Below, in pieces: positions 42,424 through 52,323 of a stretch of DNA of 64,000 nucleotides. The stretch comes from Pseudoxanthomonas sp. J35 (GTDB lineage Bacteria > Pseudomonadota > Gammaproteobacteria > Xanthomonadales > Xanthomonadaceae), in NCBI RefSeq assembly GCF_000513995.1, contig NZ_AZVB01000007.1, positions 62,001-126,000 on the forward strand, read 5' to 3'. The position numbers and the translations under genes were made by a program. Numbering within the stretch: position 1 is the first letter of the stretch; each line of letters opens with the position of its first letter. A model generated the notes under the pieces. That model saw only the letters and a program-made list of their open reading frames with translations, did not search any database and was not told the DNA's origin.

Positions 42424-44796
42424 TCAGTTCCTCAGGGGCTTGCCCGTCTTGAGCATGTGCGCGATGCGCGCCTGGGTCTTCTCCTGCTGCGCCAGCTCGA
42501 CGAAGTGCTTGCGCTCCAGGCGCAGCAGCCACTCCTCGTCCACCTGGCTGCCGCGGTCGACCTGGCCGCCGCACAGCACGGTGGCGATGCGGGTGGCGAT
42601 CTGGTCGTCGTGCTCGCTGATGAAGCGGCCCTCCAGCATGTTGACCAGCAGCATGCGGAAGGTGGCGATGCCGACGTCGCCGGCCACGGTGATGCTGCGC
42701 GCCGGCAGCGGCGGGCGGTAGCCGGCCTCGGCCAGGGCGCGCGCCTCAGCCTTGGCCACGTGCAGCAGCTCGAAGGCGTTGAACACGACCTTGTCGTCCG
42801 GGCGCAGCAGGCCCAGCTCCTTGGCCTCGATGGCCGAGGTGGACACCTTGGCCATGGCCACAGTCTCGAACACCTTCTTCAGCTCGGCGAACACGTCGCC
42901 GCCCGGGCCGGCCGCGCGCGCGGCGCGCACCGCCAGCTCCTTCAGGCCGCCACCGGCCGGCAGCAGGCCCACGCCGGCCTCGACCAGGCCGATGTAGCTC
43001 TCCAGGTGGGCCACGGTGCGGGCGCTGTGCATCTGGAACTCGCAGCCGCCACCCAGGGCCAGGCCGCGCACGGCCGCGACCACCGGCACCAGCGCGTACT
43101 TGATGCGCTGGCTGGTGCACTGGAAGTTGGCGACCATGTCCTCGAACTGGTCGACCTTGCCGGCCTGCAGCAGGCCCAGCGCGCCGGCCAGGTCGGCGCC
43201 GGCGGAGAAGGGCTCCTTCTGCTGCCAGATCACCAGGCCCTGGAAATCGCGCTCGGCGATGGAGATCGCTTCCTGCAGGCCGTTGAGCACGTGGTCGGAG
43301 ACGGTGTTCATCTTGGTCTTGAACGAGACCACGGCGATGCCGTCGCCGTCGTGCCACATGCGCACGCCGTCGTTCTCGTAGACCGTGGTGCCCGGGTCGA
43401 ACTTCTCGCCCAGCAGCGGATCGGGGAAGCGCTGGCGCTGGTAGACCGGCAGCGACGAGCGCGGCACCACGCTGTTGCTGGCCGGGCTGTAGCTGCCCTC
43501 GGCGGCGTGCACGCCCTCGCGGCCGTCGAGCACCCACGCCGGCAGCGGGGCGTCGCTCATGGCCTTGCCGGCGGCGATGTCGTCGGCGATCCACTGCGCC
43601 ACCTGCTTCCAGCCGGCGGCCTGCCAGGTCTCGAACGGACCCATGCTCCAGCCGTAGCCCCAGCGGATGGCCAGGTCCACGTCACGGGCGGTGTCGGCGA
43701 TGTCGGCCAGGTGATAGGCCGCGTAGTGGAACAGGTCGCGGAACGCGGCCCACAGGAACTGCGCCTGCGGGTGCTGGCTTTCGCGCAGCTTCGCGAACTT
43801 CTCGGCCGGGTTCTTGATCTTGAGGATCTCGACCACCTCGTCGGCGGCCTTGCGGTCGGCGGCGCGGTAGTCCTGCTTGTCCAGGTCCAGGACCATGATG
43901 TCCTTGCCGACCTTGCGGAAGATGCCGGCGCCGGTCTTCTGGCCCAGCGCGCCCTTGGCGATCAGCGCGGACAGCCAGTCAGGGGACTGGAAGTACCTGT
44001 GCCACGGATCCTGCGGCAGGGTGTCGGCCATGGTCTTGATGACGTGGGCCATGGTGTCCAGGCCGACCACGTCGGAGGTGCGGTAGGTGGCCGACTTGGG
44101 GCGGCCGACCAGCGGGCCGGTGATGGCGTCGACCTCGTCGAAGCCCAGGCCGAACTGGCGGGTGTGGTGGATCACCGACAGGATCGAGAACACGCCGATG
44201 CGGTTGCCGATGAAGTTCGGGGTGTCCTTCGCGTAGACCACGCCCTTGCCGAGGTTGGTGACCAGGAAGGTCTCCAGGCCCTCCAGCACCGCCTTGTCGG
44301 TGGTGTCGGCCGGGATCAGCTCGGCCAGGTGCATGTAGCGCGGCGGGTTGAAGAAGTGCACGCCGCAGAAGCGATGGCGCAGCTGCTCGGGCAGCACCGC
44401 GGCCAGGGCGTTGATGCCCAGGCCCGAGGTGTTGGAGGCCAGCACCGCGGTGTCGTTCACGAACGGCGCGATCTTGCGGTACAGGTCCTGCTTCCAGTCC
44501 ATCCGTTCGGCGATGGCCTCGATGACCAGGTCGCAGTCGCACAGCTGCTCCAGGCCGGTGTCGTAGTTGGCCGGGGTGATCGCCTCGGCCAGCTTCCGGC
44601 TGGCCAGCGGGGCAGGGCTGAGCTTGCCCAGGTTGGCGATGGCCTTCAGGACCACCCCGTTGGGATCGCCCTCCCTGGCGGGCAGGTCGAACAGGACGGT
44701 GTCGACCCCGGCATTGGTGAGGTGGGCGGCGATCTGGGCGCCCATGACGCCGGCACCGAGCACGGCGGCGCGACGTACAAGCAGTTTCTCAGACAT
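42424..44796 (-). CDS. FadN-like 3-hydroxyacyl-CoA dehydrogenase / enoyl-CoA hydratase
   Basis: 790 residues from ATG 44796. Order of domains is dehydrogenase first (VLGAGVMGAQIAAHL, then the 3HCDH C-terminal domain with HFFNPPRYMHLAELIP) and crotonase-like hydratase last (PFSAGADL, VRGLALGGGCEF, VGLLPAGGG). This is the reverse of FadB and matches Bacillus FadN in order and length. Both active regions are intact. It hydrates enoyl-CoA and oxidises 3-hydroxyacyl-CoA. It sits between a PsrA-like regulator and fadA on the same strand. Confidence 0.94.
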   Translation of the reverse strand: MSEKLLVRRAAVLGAGVMGAQIAAHLTNAGVDTVLFDLPAREGDPNGVVLKAIANLGKLSPAPLASRKLAEAITPANYDTGLEQLCDCDLVIEAIAERMDWKQDLYRKIAPFVNDTAVLASNTSGLGINALAAVLPEQLRHRFCGVHFFNPPRYMHLAELIPADTTDKAVLEGLETFLVTNLGKGVVYAKDTPNFIGNRIGVFSILSVIHHTRQFGLGFDEVDAITGPLVGRPKSATYRTSDVVGLDTMAHVIKTMADTLPQDPWHRYFQSPDWLSALIAKGALGQKTGAGIFRKVGKDIMVLDLDKQDYRAADRKAADEVVEILKIKNPAEKFAKLRESQHPQAQFLWAAFRDLFHYAAYHLADIADTARDVDLAIRWGYGWSMGPFETWQAAGWKQVAQWIADDIAAGKAMSDAPLPAWVLDGREGVHAAEGSYSPASNSVVPRSSLPVYQRQRFPDPLLGEKFDPGTTVYENDGVRMWHDGDGIAVVSFKTKMNTVSDHVLNGLQEAISIAERDFQGLVIWQQKEPFSAGADLAGALGLLQAGKVDQFEDMVANFQCTSQRIKYALVPVVAAVRGLALGGGCEFQMHSARTVAHLESYIGLVEAGVGLLPAGGGLKELAVRAARAAGPGGDVFAELKKVFETVAMAKVSTSAIEAKELGLLRPDDKVVFNAFELLHVAKAEARALAEAGYRPPLPARSITVAGDVGIATFRMLLVNMLEGRFISEHDDQIATRIATVLCGGQVDRGSQVDEEWLLRLERKHFVELAQQEKTQARIAHMLKTGKPLRN

Positions 44797-44824
44797 GTCT
44801 GGCAACCTTTTGATTGTTAATGAA

Positions 44825-45454
44825 TTACTTTGCCGGAGCCTGGAGCCCGGCGGCGGCAAAACGGATGAGCTCGCGGGCAGCTCTGGCCCGGTGGGTGGCC
44901 TCGCTGGCGCTGGCCGGGCGCTTGATCAAACCGAAATCGGACATGGCATAGGTCAGGGCGCCGGCGAGGAAATCCAGACGCCAGTACAGGGTTTCCTTGT
45001 CCAGCTGCGGCAGGCAGGCGTGCAGCGCCTTGCCGAACTCGCGCAGCACGTGGCCGTAGTGGTCGGACAGGAACTTGCGCAGGCTCTCGTTGTGCTCGGC
45101 GTAGGCGCGGGCGATCACCCGGACGAAGGAGGCACCGCCGTTGCGGTCCTGGGCCAGGGCCAGCGCCGGCTCGATGAAGGCGGCGAGGATCGGTTCCAGC
45201 TCGCCGGGATGCTCGCGCAGGGCGGCTTCCAGCTGTTCCAGGCGGGCGGCGGTCATCCCGTCCATGCGCCGGCGGAACACCTCGTTGACCAGGTTTTCCT
45301 TGGACCCGAAGTGGTAGTTGACCGCGGCGATGTTCACCGCCGCCAGGCTGGTGACCTGGCGCAGCGAGGTCGCGGCAAAGCCATGCTGGGCGAACAGTTC
45401 CTCGGCGGCGCCGAGGATCCGGTCCTTGGTGGAGAAGTGCGCGGCCCGGGCCAT
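44825..45454 (-). CDS. PsrA-like TetR-family fatty acid regulator
   Basis: 209 residues. The helix-turn-helix region (KDRILGAAEELFAQHGF to AVNYHFGSKENLVNEVF) is very close in pattern to Pseudomonas PsrA. The remaining 150 residues form a ligand-binding helical domain. PsrA represses fatty-acid degradation genes and releases DNA when long-chain acyl groups bind. The gene is first in an operon with fadN-like and fadA, and a PsrA-type palindrome lies 17 bp upstream of its ATG, which predicts autoregulation. Confidence 0.93.
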   Translation of the reverse strand: MARAAHFSTKDRILGAAEELFAQHGFAATSLRQVTSLAAVNIAAVNYHFGSKENLVNEVFRRRMDGMTAARLEQLEAALREHPGELEPILAAFIEPALALAQDRNGGASFVRVIARAYAEHNESLRKFLSDHYGHVLREFGKALHACLPQLDKETLYWRLDFLAGALTYAMSDFGLIKRPASASEATHRARAARELIRFAAAGLQAPAK

Positions 45455-45470
45455 GGCGGATCCAGTAAAT

Positions 45471-45484
45471 CAAACGATTGTTTT
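45471..45484 (-). promoter_or_regulatory. Predicted PsrA-type operator
   Basis: CAAAC GATT GTTTT fits the published PsrA pattern (G/C)AAAC-N(2-4)-GTTT(G/C) except at the last base. It is 17 bp from the ATG of the TetR gene, where a bound repressor would block the whole fad operon. Confidence 0.6.
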
Positions 45485-45571
45485 ATCCTAGGCCCGCGCC
45501 CCGGCCCGGTCATTTTGCAATGCAGCATTTACGGCTGGCCGCAGGGCCTGCATCCGTCGCCGCCGCGATGT

Positions 45572-45577
45572 TAGAAT
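45572..45577 (+). promoter_or_regulatory. Candidate -10 upstream of ndk leader
   Basis: TAGAAT matches five of six -10 positions. No good -35 at 16-18 bp. A start near 45584 would lead straight into the hairpin at 45601. Confidence 0.4.
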
Positions 45578-45597
45578 TGCGCTACGCATTTGAAGCT

Positions 45598-45623
45598 AAG
45601 CCCGCGTCCTGACGCGGGTTTTT
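45598..45623 (+). terminator. Orphan intrinsic terminator 60 bp upstream of ndk
   Basis: CCCGCGTC (45601-45608) pairs with GACGCGGG (45611-45618) and five T follow (45619-45623). AAG on the 5' side can extend the stem with TTT. The strand upstream has no gene, only the divergent TetR gene. So it may be an attenuator of ndk or the end of a short RNA. Confidence 0.65.
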
Positions 45624-45683
45624 CGTGCTAACCTCGGACCGTCCTGGTCCGGAATTCCCGTCCTTCACCAGAGAACACAGACA

Positions 45684-46109
45684 ATGGCGCTGGAGCGCAC
45701 CCTTTCGATCATCAAGCCCGATGCCGTCGCCAAGAACGTCATCGGCGAAATCTACTCCCGCTTCGAGAAGGCCGGCCTGAAGATCGTGGCCGCCAAGTAC
45801 AAGCAGCTGTCGCGCCGCGAGGCCGAGGGCTTCTACGCGGTGCACCGCGAGCGCCCGTTCTTCAACGCGCTGGTCGAGTTCATGATCTCCGGCCCGGTGA
45901 TGATCCAGGTGCTGGAAGGCGAGAACGCCGTGCTCAAGCACCGCGAGCTGCTGGGTGCCACCAACCCGAAGGAAGCCGCGCCGGGCACCATCCGCGCCGA
46001 CTTCGCCGAATCGATCGACGCCAACGCCGCGCACGGTTCGGACTCGGTCGAGAACGCCGCGATCGAAGTGGCCTACTTCTTCGCCGCCACCGAAGTCGTT
46101 TCGCGCTGA
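45684..46109 (+). CDS. ndk: Nucleoside diphosphate kinase
   Basis: 141 residues, the standard length. [26 protein letters not shown] and the phospho-acceptor His117 in NAAHGSDS are all present. It equilibrates nucleoside di- and triphosphates through a phosphohistidine. It begins the conserved block ndk-rlmN-pilF-rodZ, and rlmN starts 27 bp after its stop. An orphan terminator precedes it and could attenuate the entire block. Confidence 0.98.
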   Translation: MALERTLSIIKPDAVAKNVIGEIYSRFEKAGLKIVAAKYKQLSRREAEGFYAVHRERPFFNALVEFMISGPVMIQVLEGENAVLKHRELLGATNPKEAAPGTIRADFAESIDANAAHGSDSVENAAIEVAYFFAATEVVSR

Positions 46110-46136
46110 GCGCACTGAAGTAGAAGGTCGAACCAC

Positions 46137-47357
46137 GTGTCCGGACTGCAGCCGATTCCCAGCGTGACCACCACCGGCGAGCCGATCGCCGCGGCCACGC
46201 CTGCCCGCCAGAATCTGCTCGAGCTGGACCGCGAGGGCCTGGAGCGCTTCTTCGTCGAGGTCCTCGGCGAACAGAAGTTCCGCGCCCACCAGGTGATGAA
46301 GTGGATCCACCACCGCTACGTCACCGACTTCGACCAGATGACCGACCTCGGCAAGGCGCTGCGCGCCAAGCTGCACGCGCATGCCGAGGTCGTCGTCCCC
46401 AACGTCGTGTTCGACAAGCCCTCCGCCGACGGCACCCACAAGTGGCTGCTGGCGATGGGCGTCGATGGCAGGAACGCCATCGAGACCGTGTACATCCCCG
46501 ACAAGGGCCGCGGCACGCTGTGCGTATCCTCCCAGGTCGGCTGCGGCCTGAACTGCACCTTCTGTTCGACCGCCACCCAGGGTTTCAACCGCAACCTGAC
46601 CACCGCCGAGATCATCGGCCAGGTGTGGGTCGCGGCGCGCCACCTGGGCAACGTGCCGCACCAGCAGCGCCGCCTCACCAACGTGGTGATGATGGGCATG
46701 GGCGAGCCGCTGATGAATTTCGACAACGTCGTGCGCGCCATGAGCATCATGCGCGACGACCTGGGCTACGGCCTGGCCAACAAGCGCGTCACCCTGTCGA
46801 CCTCCGGCCTGGTGCCGATGATCGACCGGCTCTCGGTCGAGAGCGACGTGTCGCTGGCCGTCTCGCTGCATGCGCCCAACGACGCGCTGCGCGAGACCCT
46901 GGTCCCGCTCAACAGGAAGTACCCGATTGCCGAGCTGATGGCGTCCTGCGCGCGCTACCTGCGCGCGAACAAGAAGCGCGAATCGGTGACCTTCGAGTAC
47001 ACCCTGATGAAGGGCGTCAACGACCAGCCCGAGCACGCCCGCCAGCTGGCCAGGCTGATGCGCCAGTTCGACAACGCGGTGCAGGCGCGCGATTCGGGCA
47101 AGGTCAACCTGATCCCGTTCAACCCGTTCCCCGGCACCCGCTACGAGCGCTCGGACGAGGCGACGATCCGCGCCTTCCAGAAGATCCTGCTCGACTCGCA
47201 GGTGCTGACCATGGTCCGGCGCACCCGCGGCGACGACATCGACGCGGCCTGCGGCCAGCTCAAGGGCCAGGTCATGGACCGCACCCGGCGCCAGGCCGAA
47301 TTCCGGCGCCAGCTCGAGCGCCAGGACCCCGGGCACGTGGATGGCCATGCGGCCTGA
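46137..47357 (+). CDS. rlmN: Dual-specificity 23S rRNA/tRNA adenine C2 methyltransferase
   Basis: 406 residues from GTG 46137 with AAGGTCG upstream. Radical-SAM cluster ligands are Cys136, Cys140 and Cys143 ([12 protein letters not shown]). [14 protein letters not shown] and the C-terminal catalytic Cys region (AACGQLKGQ) identify RlmN. It methylates A2503 of 23S rRNA and A37 of some tRNAs. The N-terminus has about 25 extra residues before the conserved start. Its end overlaps pilF by 17 bp, and both reading frames are intact. Confidence 0.97.
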   Translation: MSGLQPIPSVTTTGEPIAAATPARQNLLELDREGLERFFVEVLGEQKFRAHQVMKWIHHRYVTDFDQMTDLGKALRAKLHAHAEVVVPNVVFDKPSADGTHKWLLAMGVDGRNAIETVYIPDKGRGTLCVSSQVGCGLNCTFCSTATQGFNRNLTTAEIIGQVWVAARHLGNVPHQQRRLTNVVMMGMGEPLMNFDNVVRAMSIMRDDLGYGLANKRVTLSTSGLVPMIDRLSVESDVSLAVSLHAPNDALRETLVPLNRKYPIAELMASCARYLRANKKRESVTFEYTLMKGVNDQPEHARQLARLMRQFDNAVQARDSGKVNLIPFNPFPGTRYERSDEATIRAFQKILLDSQVLTMVRRTRGDDIDAACGQLKGQVMDRTRRQAEFRRQLERQDPGHVDGHAA

Positions 47358-48162
47358 GCCGCGGCTGCTGCTGGCCGCCATCGCCGTCGCGCTGCTGGCA
47401 GCAGCGTGCGCCAGGCCGGCGAAGGTCAAACCCCCGAAGATCAAGGGCACCGAGCAGGTTGCCCCCACCTACAAGCTCCAGGACGGCCCGGAAACGAAGC
47501 GCCGGGTCCAGGTGGTCGAGCTGCTGGGCCTGGCGGGGCAGCGTTTCGCCGGCGGCGAGTTCGACGCGGCCGAGGCGCAGGTGCGCAAGGCGCTGAAGCT
47601 GGATCCGTCGGTGGTGGACGCCTACACCCTGCTGGGGGCGATCGCCGACCGCAAGGGCAATGCCGAGGTGGCCGGCCAGCATTACCGCCGCGCCGCCGAG
47701 CTGGCCCCGGAGCGGGGCGACGTGCTCAACAACTACGGCGCCTGGCTGTGCGCCAATGGCTACCCGGCCGAGGCGCTGGTCTGGTTCGACCGGGCATTGG
47801 CCTCGCCGGGCTACCGCACCCCGGGCTCGGCCCTGGCCAATGCCGGCAGCTGCGCCCTGCGGACGGGGCAGCGCGAGCGCGCCGAACGTGACCTGCGTCG
47901 CGCTCTGGAAATCGAACCCCGGAATATCCATGCATTGGCCAGCATGGCCGAGTATCAATATGGCCAGGGGAACTACTTCGAGGCGCGTGCGTTCGCGGAA
48001 CGTAGACTGGCCGCTGGGCCGGCCGACGCATCCGTGTTACAACTCGCGGCCAGGATCGAAGAAAGGCTTGGCGACAGGGCGGCCGCCAGTCGGTACCAAC
48101 AGCGGCTCAGGGCGGAGTTCCCGGAGGCCGCTACTGCAGAGACCGGGGAAGATCCACAGTGA
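47341..48162 (+). CDS. pilF: Type IV pilus biogenesis lipoprotein PilF (PilW)
   Basis: 273 residues. Lipobox LLAAAC (Cys near 23) anchors it in the outer membrane. Four to six TPR repeats follow (for example [20 protein letters not shown] and [18 protein letters not shown]). PilF helps the PilQ secretin assemble in type IV piliation. It overlaps rlmN by 17 bp and rodZ by one to four bases, typical of this conserved block. The C-terminus [11 protein letters not shown] is short and acidic. Confidence 0.93.
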   Translation: MAMRPEPRLLLAAIAVALLAAACARPAKVKPPKIKGTEQVAPTYKLQDGPETKRRVQVVELLGLAGQRFAGGEFDAAEAQVRKALKLDPSVVDAYTLLGAIADRKGNAEVAGQHYRRAAELAPERGDVLNNYGAWLCANGYPAEALVWFDRALASPGYRTPGSALANAGSCALRTGQRERAERDLRRALEIEPRNIHALASMAEYQYGQGNYFEARAFAERRLAAGPADASVLQLAARIEERLGDRAAASRYQQRLRAEFPEAATAETGEDPQ

Positions 48163-48998
48163 TGCACGATTCCAGCGCGAACATCCTGGGTGATGCGCTT
48201 GGTTGTGGTGCGCGCCTGCGCGAAGCGCGGGAGTCGGCCGGGCTTGGCCTGGCGGAAGTGGCGTCGCGCCTGCGCATGCCGCTGCACGTGGTGGAGGCGC
48301 TCGAGGCCGGGCGCTGGGAAGTGATCGGCGCCACGGTGTTCGTGCGCGGCCAGCTGCGCAGCTACGCGAAGCTGCTGGGCATCGACATCGAACCGTTCCT
48401 GGAGACCACCGTGGCCCCGGCCGTGCCGGTGGAGCTGGTCAGCCACGCGCACACCCCGCGCTACCAGCGCTGGGTGGAGAACATGGGCCGGCGCATGGTC
48501 TACGGCGTGATCACCATCGCCATCGCCGTGCCGGTCTGGCTGGCCACCCGTTCGCACCTCACCGAAGCGCCGCCGGCGACCGCTTCGCTGGACGCGGTGC
48601 CGCCGCCGCTGGTCGCCGACGCGCCGGCCCAGTCCAGCCTGCCGGCACCGCCGCCGGTGCAGCCGGAAAGCAGCGGTCCGTACATGGCCTCGCTGGCGCC
48701 GGCCGTGGGCCGGACCGCCGCCGCGCCGGTGGACGACGACGTCATCCAGCTCGAATTCAGCGGCGAAAGCTGGCTGCAGGTGAGCGGCCGCGACGGCCGC
48801 GTGGTGGAGCAGGGCCTGATGCGCGCCGGCGAGAGCCGCCGCCTCGATCCGGCCTCGGTGGGCAGCGTGGTGCTGGGCAATGCCGCGGTGGTACGGGTTC
48901 AGCAATCCGGCAGTATCGTGGACCTGGCGCCGTACAGGCGGGCGAACGTCGCCCGCTTTGCGGTATCCTCTGACGGTTCCGTCACCGGCGCCGAATAA
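48162..48998 (+). CDS. rodZ: Cell-shape protein RodZ
   Basis: 278 residues from ATG 48162 (a GTG at 48159 would overlap the pilF stop by 4 bp). A cytoplasmic HTH domain (GARLREARESAGLGLAEVASRLRM, about 17-80) is followed by a membrane helix at about 113-132. A Pro-rich periplasmic linker (LPAPPPVQPESS) and the RodZ C-terminal beta domain (VIQLEFSGESWLQVSGRDGRVV) complete it. RodZ ties MreB filaments to the elongasome. Upstream order is conserved, but the ispG and hisS genes that follow rodZ elsewhere are missing. Confidence 0.93.
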   Translation: MHDSSANILGDALGCGARLREARESAGLGLAEVASRLRMPLHVVEALEAGRWEVIGATVFVRGQLRSYAKLLGIDIEPFLETTVAPAVPVELVSHAHTPRYQRWVENMGRRMVYGVITIAIAVPVWLATRSHLTEAPPATASLDAVPPPLVADAPAQSSLPAPPPVQPESSGPYMASLAPAVGRTAAAPVDDDVIQLEFSGESWLQVSGRDGRVVEQGLMRAGESRRLDPASVGSVVLGNAAVVRVQQSGSIVDLAPYRRANVARFAVSSDGSVTGAE

Positions 48999-49072
48999 GC
49001 CGGCCCGGCCGGCGCTCCACCACAAGGCAACACGCAAGCCCCCGCCGGCCACCGCGCGGGGCAGGGAACTGC

Positions 49073-49699
49073 ATGGCAATCGACGACCTGCTGGACGAGC
49101 ACGAACAGGGCGAACGCGTTCGCGCCTGGCTCCGCAACAACGCACTGGGCATCCTGGGCGGCCTGGTCCTGGGCATCGCCGCGATCTACGGCTGGCAGTG
49201 GTGGGGCCGCCACCAGGCGCAACAGCAGCAGCAGGCGCACGCGTCCTACGCCGAGGCGATGAAGCAGCTGGAAGCCGGGGAGACCGGCAAGGCCGGCGCA
49301 CTGCTGGCCGGGCAGGGGGGCACCTACGCGACCCTCGCCGCGCTGCGCGTGGCCAAGGCCCAGGTCGAGGCGGGCAAGATCGAGGAAGCCATCACCACGC
49401 TGCGTGGCATCCAGGCCGATCCGGCCCTGCAGGCCGTGGTCGACGAACGCCTGGCCCAGCTGTACACCGCCGCCGGCAAGCCGGACGAGGCGTTGAAGCA
49501 GCTGGAAGGCGAGACCGGCAGCGCCGCGCTGGAGCTGCGCGGCGACGCGCTGCTGGCCTCCGGCAAGCGCGACGAGGCGCGCGATGCCTACGCCGAGGCG
49601 TTGACCGGCACCGACGTGGCTTCGCCGGCCCGGCGCCGCATCGAACTCAAGCTCCAGGAAACCGGCGGCCAGGTGCCCGAGCCGGCGGAGGCGACCTGA
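49073..49699 (+). CDS. YfgM-family ancillary SecYEG/periplasmic chaperone protein
   Basis: 208 residues with AGGGA upstream. The cytoplasmic N-tail has IDDLLDEHEQGERVRAWLRNN, then one membrane helix (about 25-43) and periplasmic TPR-like repeats rich in Ala. The pattern is that of YfgM (DUF2133/TPR_21). In E. coli it works with PpiD at the Sec translocon. The gene is in its usual place immediately before bamB, whose ATG starts 1 bp after its stop. Confidence 0.9.
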   Translation: MAIDDLLDEHEQGERVRAWLRNNALGILGGLVLGIAAIYGWQWWGRHQAQQQQQAHASYAEAMKQLEAGETGKAGALLAGQGGTYATLAALRVAKAQVEAGKIEEAITTLRGIQADPALQAVVDERLAQLYTAAGKPDEALKQLEGETGSAALELRGDALLASGKRDEARDAYAEALTGTDVASPARRRIELKLQETGGQVPEPAEAT

Positions 49700-49700
49700 C

Positions 49701-50897
49701 ATGCTGACCAGGAACATGATCCGCGCCGTCGCCGGCGCCACCCTGCTGGTGCTGGCGCTGTCCGGCTGCTCGACCATGAAGGGCTGGTTCCGTGGCAAGG
49801 ACGCGGAGGCCAAGAAGGCCGCCGAACCGGCCGAGCTGGTCGATTTCCAGGCCACGATCAAGCCGCGCAAGATCTGGTCGGCCAACCTGGGCGACGGCGA
49901 GCAGCGCATCGGCGCGCGCCAGACCCCGGCGCTGGCCGACGGCCGCGTGTACGCGGCCGCCGCCGAAGGCACGGTCACCGCGCTGGACCTGCATACCGGC
50001 AAGGAAGCGTGGCGCTTCAAGGCCGACAAGAAGGAAGGCCTGCGCCTGGCCGGCGGCCCCGGCGTGGGCGAGGGCCTGGTCGTGGTCGGCGGCCTCGGCG
50101 GCGAAGTCATCGCGCTGGATGCCGCCAACGGCAGCGAGCGCTGGCGCGCCAAGGTGACCAGCGAGGTCATCGTGGCCCCGCTGGTGGTCCAGGGCCTGGT
50201 CATCGTGCGCAGCAACGACGGCCGGATCTCGACCTTCGACGCTTCGAGCGGCGAGCGCCGCTGGTTCTCCGAACACGAGCTGCCGCCGCTGACCGTGCGC
50301 GGCAACGCGCCGCTGGCCTACGGCCCGGGCGTGCTGTTCTCGGGCAACGACGACGGCACCCTGACCGCGATCGCGCTGCAGGACGGCCGCGTGCTGTGGG
50401 AGCAGATGGTCGGCACCGGCGAGGGCCGCACCGAGCTGGAGCGCATGTCCGACGTGGACAGCGCGCCGCTGATCGACGGCACCCAGCTGTTCGCCAGCAG
50501 CTTCAAGAACCGCACCATCGCCATCGACGGCCCCAGCGGCCGGCCGATGTGGCAGAGCGAGCACGGCGGCATCGGCGGCATGGCCGCCGCGCCGTCCGGC
50601 CTGCTGTTGTCCAGCCCGGCGGGCACCGTGTACATGCTCGACAAGTACAGCGGCGCGGCGCTGTGGTCGCAGCCGGCGCTGGCGCGCCGCTCGCTGACCG
50701 GGCCGGTGGTGCATGGCGATTACGCCGTGGTCGCCGACTACGACGGCTACGTGCACTGGCTGAGCCTGGCCGACGGCCAGTTCGTCGCGCGCGAGCGCGT
50801 CGGCGGCAAGGCGGTGAAAGGCCAGCCGCAGGTGGCCGATGGAATCCTCGTGGTGCAGAACGTCGAAGGCGGCCTGACCGCTTTCCGTCTGGACTGA
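49701..50897 (+). CDS. bamB: Outer-membrane assembly factor BamB
   Basis: 398 residues. Lipobox LSGC (Cys23) is followed by an eight-bladed propeller of PQQ-like repeats with AWRFKADKKEG, GEVIALDAANGSERWRAK and VYMLDKYSGAALW. BamB is the periplasmic lipoprotein of the BAM complex and helps insert beta-barrel proteins. Here it follows yfgM by a single base and precedes der, as in other gammaproteobacteria. Size is normal. Confidence 0.96.
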   Translation: MLTRNMIRAVAGATLLVLALSGCSTMKGWFRGKDAEAKKAAEPAELVDFQATIKPRKIWSANLGDGEQRIGARQTPALADGRVYAAAAEGTVTALDLHTGKEAWRFKADKKEGLRLAGGPGVGEGLVVVGGLGGEVIALDAANGSERWRAKVTSEVIVAPLVVQGLVIVRSNDGRISTFDASSGERRWFSEHELPPLTVRGNAPLAYGPGVLFSGNDDGTLTAIALQDGRVLWEQMVGTGEGRTELERMSDVDSAPLIDGTQLFASSFKNRTIAIDGPSGRPMWQSEHGGIGGMAAAPSGLLLSSPAGTVYMLDKYSGAALWSQPALARRSLTGPVVHGDYAVVADYDGYVHWLSLADGQFVARERVGGKAVKGQPQVADGILVVQNVEGGLTAFRLD

Positions 50898-50924
50898 CGG
50901 ACGGATGCAGGCAGGGATCGCGCC

Positions 50925-52322
50925 ATGTTGCCGCTGGTTGCCCTGGTCGGACGGCCGAATGTCGGCAAGTCGACCCTTTTCAATGCGCTGACCCGCAGCC
51001 GCGACGCGCTGGTCCACGACGAACCCGGGGTCACCCGCGACCGCCATTACGGCGTGTGCCGGCTCGACCCCGACCGGCCGTTCCTGCTGGTCGATACTGG
51101 CGGCATCGCCGGCGAGGAGGAAGGCCTGGCCGGCGCCACCGCACGGCAGGCCCGCGCCGCGGCGGCCGAGGCCGACCTGATCCTGTTCGTGGTCGACGGC
51201 CGCGAAGGCACCTCGGCGCTGGACGACGAGATCCTGGCCTGGCTGCGCAAGCTGGCGCGGCCGACGCTGCTGGTCATCAACAAGATCGACGGCACCTTCG
51301 AGGAAGCCGTGCGCGGCGAGTTCGCGCGCTACGGCTTCGCCGACATGCTGGCCGTGTCCGCCGCCCACCGCCAGGGCCTGGACGACCTGCACGCCGAGGT
51401 CCTCGGGCGCCTGCCGGAAGAGGGCAGCGGCGAGGAGCTGGACAACGATCCCGACCGCCTGCGCATCGCCTTCGTCGGCCGCCCCAACGTGGGCAAGTCG
51501 ACCCTGGTGAACCGCCTGCTGGGCGAGGAGCGGATGATCGCTTCCGAGGTCCCTGGGACGACCCGCGACTCGATCGCGGCGGACCTGGAGCGCGACGGCA
51601 AGCTCTACCGGCTGGTCGACACCGCCGGCATCCGCCGCCGCGGCAAGGTCGAGGAGGCGGTCGAGAAGTTCAGCGTGGTCAAGACCATGCAGGCCATCGA
51701 GCGCTGCCAGGTCGCGGTGCTGATGCTCGACGCCACCGAGGGCGTGACCGACCAGGACGCCACCGTGCTCGGCGCGGTGCTCGACGCCGGCCGTGCGCTG
51801 GTGATCGCGGTCAACAAGTGGGACGGCCTGACCACCTACCAGCGCGAGCAGGCCGAGGCGCTGCTGTCGCGGAAGCTCTCGTTCGTGCCCTGGGCCGAAT
51901 CGGTGCGCATCTCGGCCAGGCACGGTTCCGGCCTGCGCGAGCTGTTCCGCGCGATCCACCGCGCCCATGCCTCGGCGATCCGCACCTTCAGCACCAGCGA
52001 GGTGAACAAGGCGCTGGAGATCGCGTACGAGACCAATCCGCCGCCGAGCGTGCGCGGCCACGTCGCCAAGCTGCGCTATGTGCACCCGGGCGGCGAGAAC
52101 CCGCCGACCTTCGTGGTCCACGGCACGCGCCTGAAGGAGCTGCCGGAGGCGTACAAGCGCTACCTGGAGAACTTCTTCCGCAAGCGCTTCAAGCTGGTCG
52201 GCACGCCGGTGCGCATGCTGTTCCGCGAAGGCGCCAATCCGTACGAAGGGAAGAAGAACGAGCTGACCGACCGCCAAGTCGCGCGCAAGCGCCGGCTCAT
52301 GCGCCACGTCAAGCGCAAGTGA
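50925..52322 (+). CDS. der: Ribosome-biogenesis GTPase Der (EngA)
   Basis: 465 residues with two GTPase domains. The first P-loop GRPNVGKST is at residues 9-17, the second at about 185-193. DTGG and DTAG switch II motifs and both NKxD boxes (NKID, NKWD) are present. A KH-like C-terminal domain ([23 protein letters not shown]) completes Der. It aids assembly of the 50S subunit. AGGGA precedes the ATG. Confidence 0.97.
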   Translation: MLPLVALVGRPNVGKSTLFNALTRSRDALVHDEPGVTRDRHYGVCRLDPDRPFLLVDTGGIAGEEEGLAGATARQARAAAAEADLILFVVDGREGTSALDDEILAWLRKLARPTLLVINKIDGTFEEAVRGEFARYGFADMLAVSAAHRQGLDDLHAEVLGRLPEEGSGEELDNDPDRLRIAFVGRPNVGKSTLVNRLLGEERMIASEVPGTTRDSIAADLERDGKLYRLVDTAGIRRRGKVEEAVEKFSVVKTMQAIERCQVAVLMLDATEGVTDQDATVLGAVLDAGRALVIAVNKWDGLTTYQREQAEALLSRKLSFVPWAESVRISARHGSGLRELFRAIHRAHASAIRTFSTSEVNKALEIAYETNPPPSVRGHVAKLRYVHPGGENPPTFVVHGTRLKELPEAYKRYLENFFRKRFKLVGTPVRMLFREGANPYEGKKNELTDRQVARKRRLMRHVKRK

Positions 52323-52323
52323 G

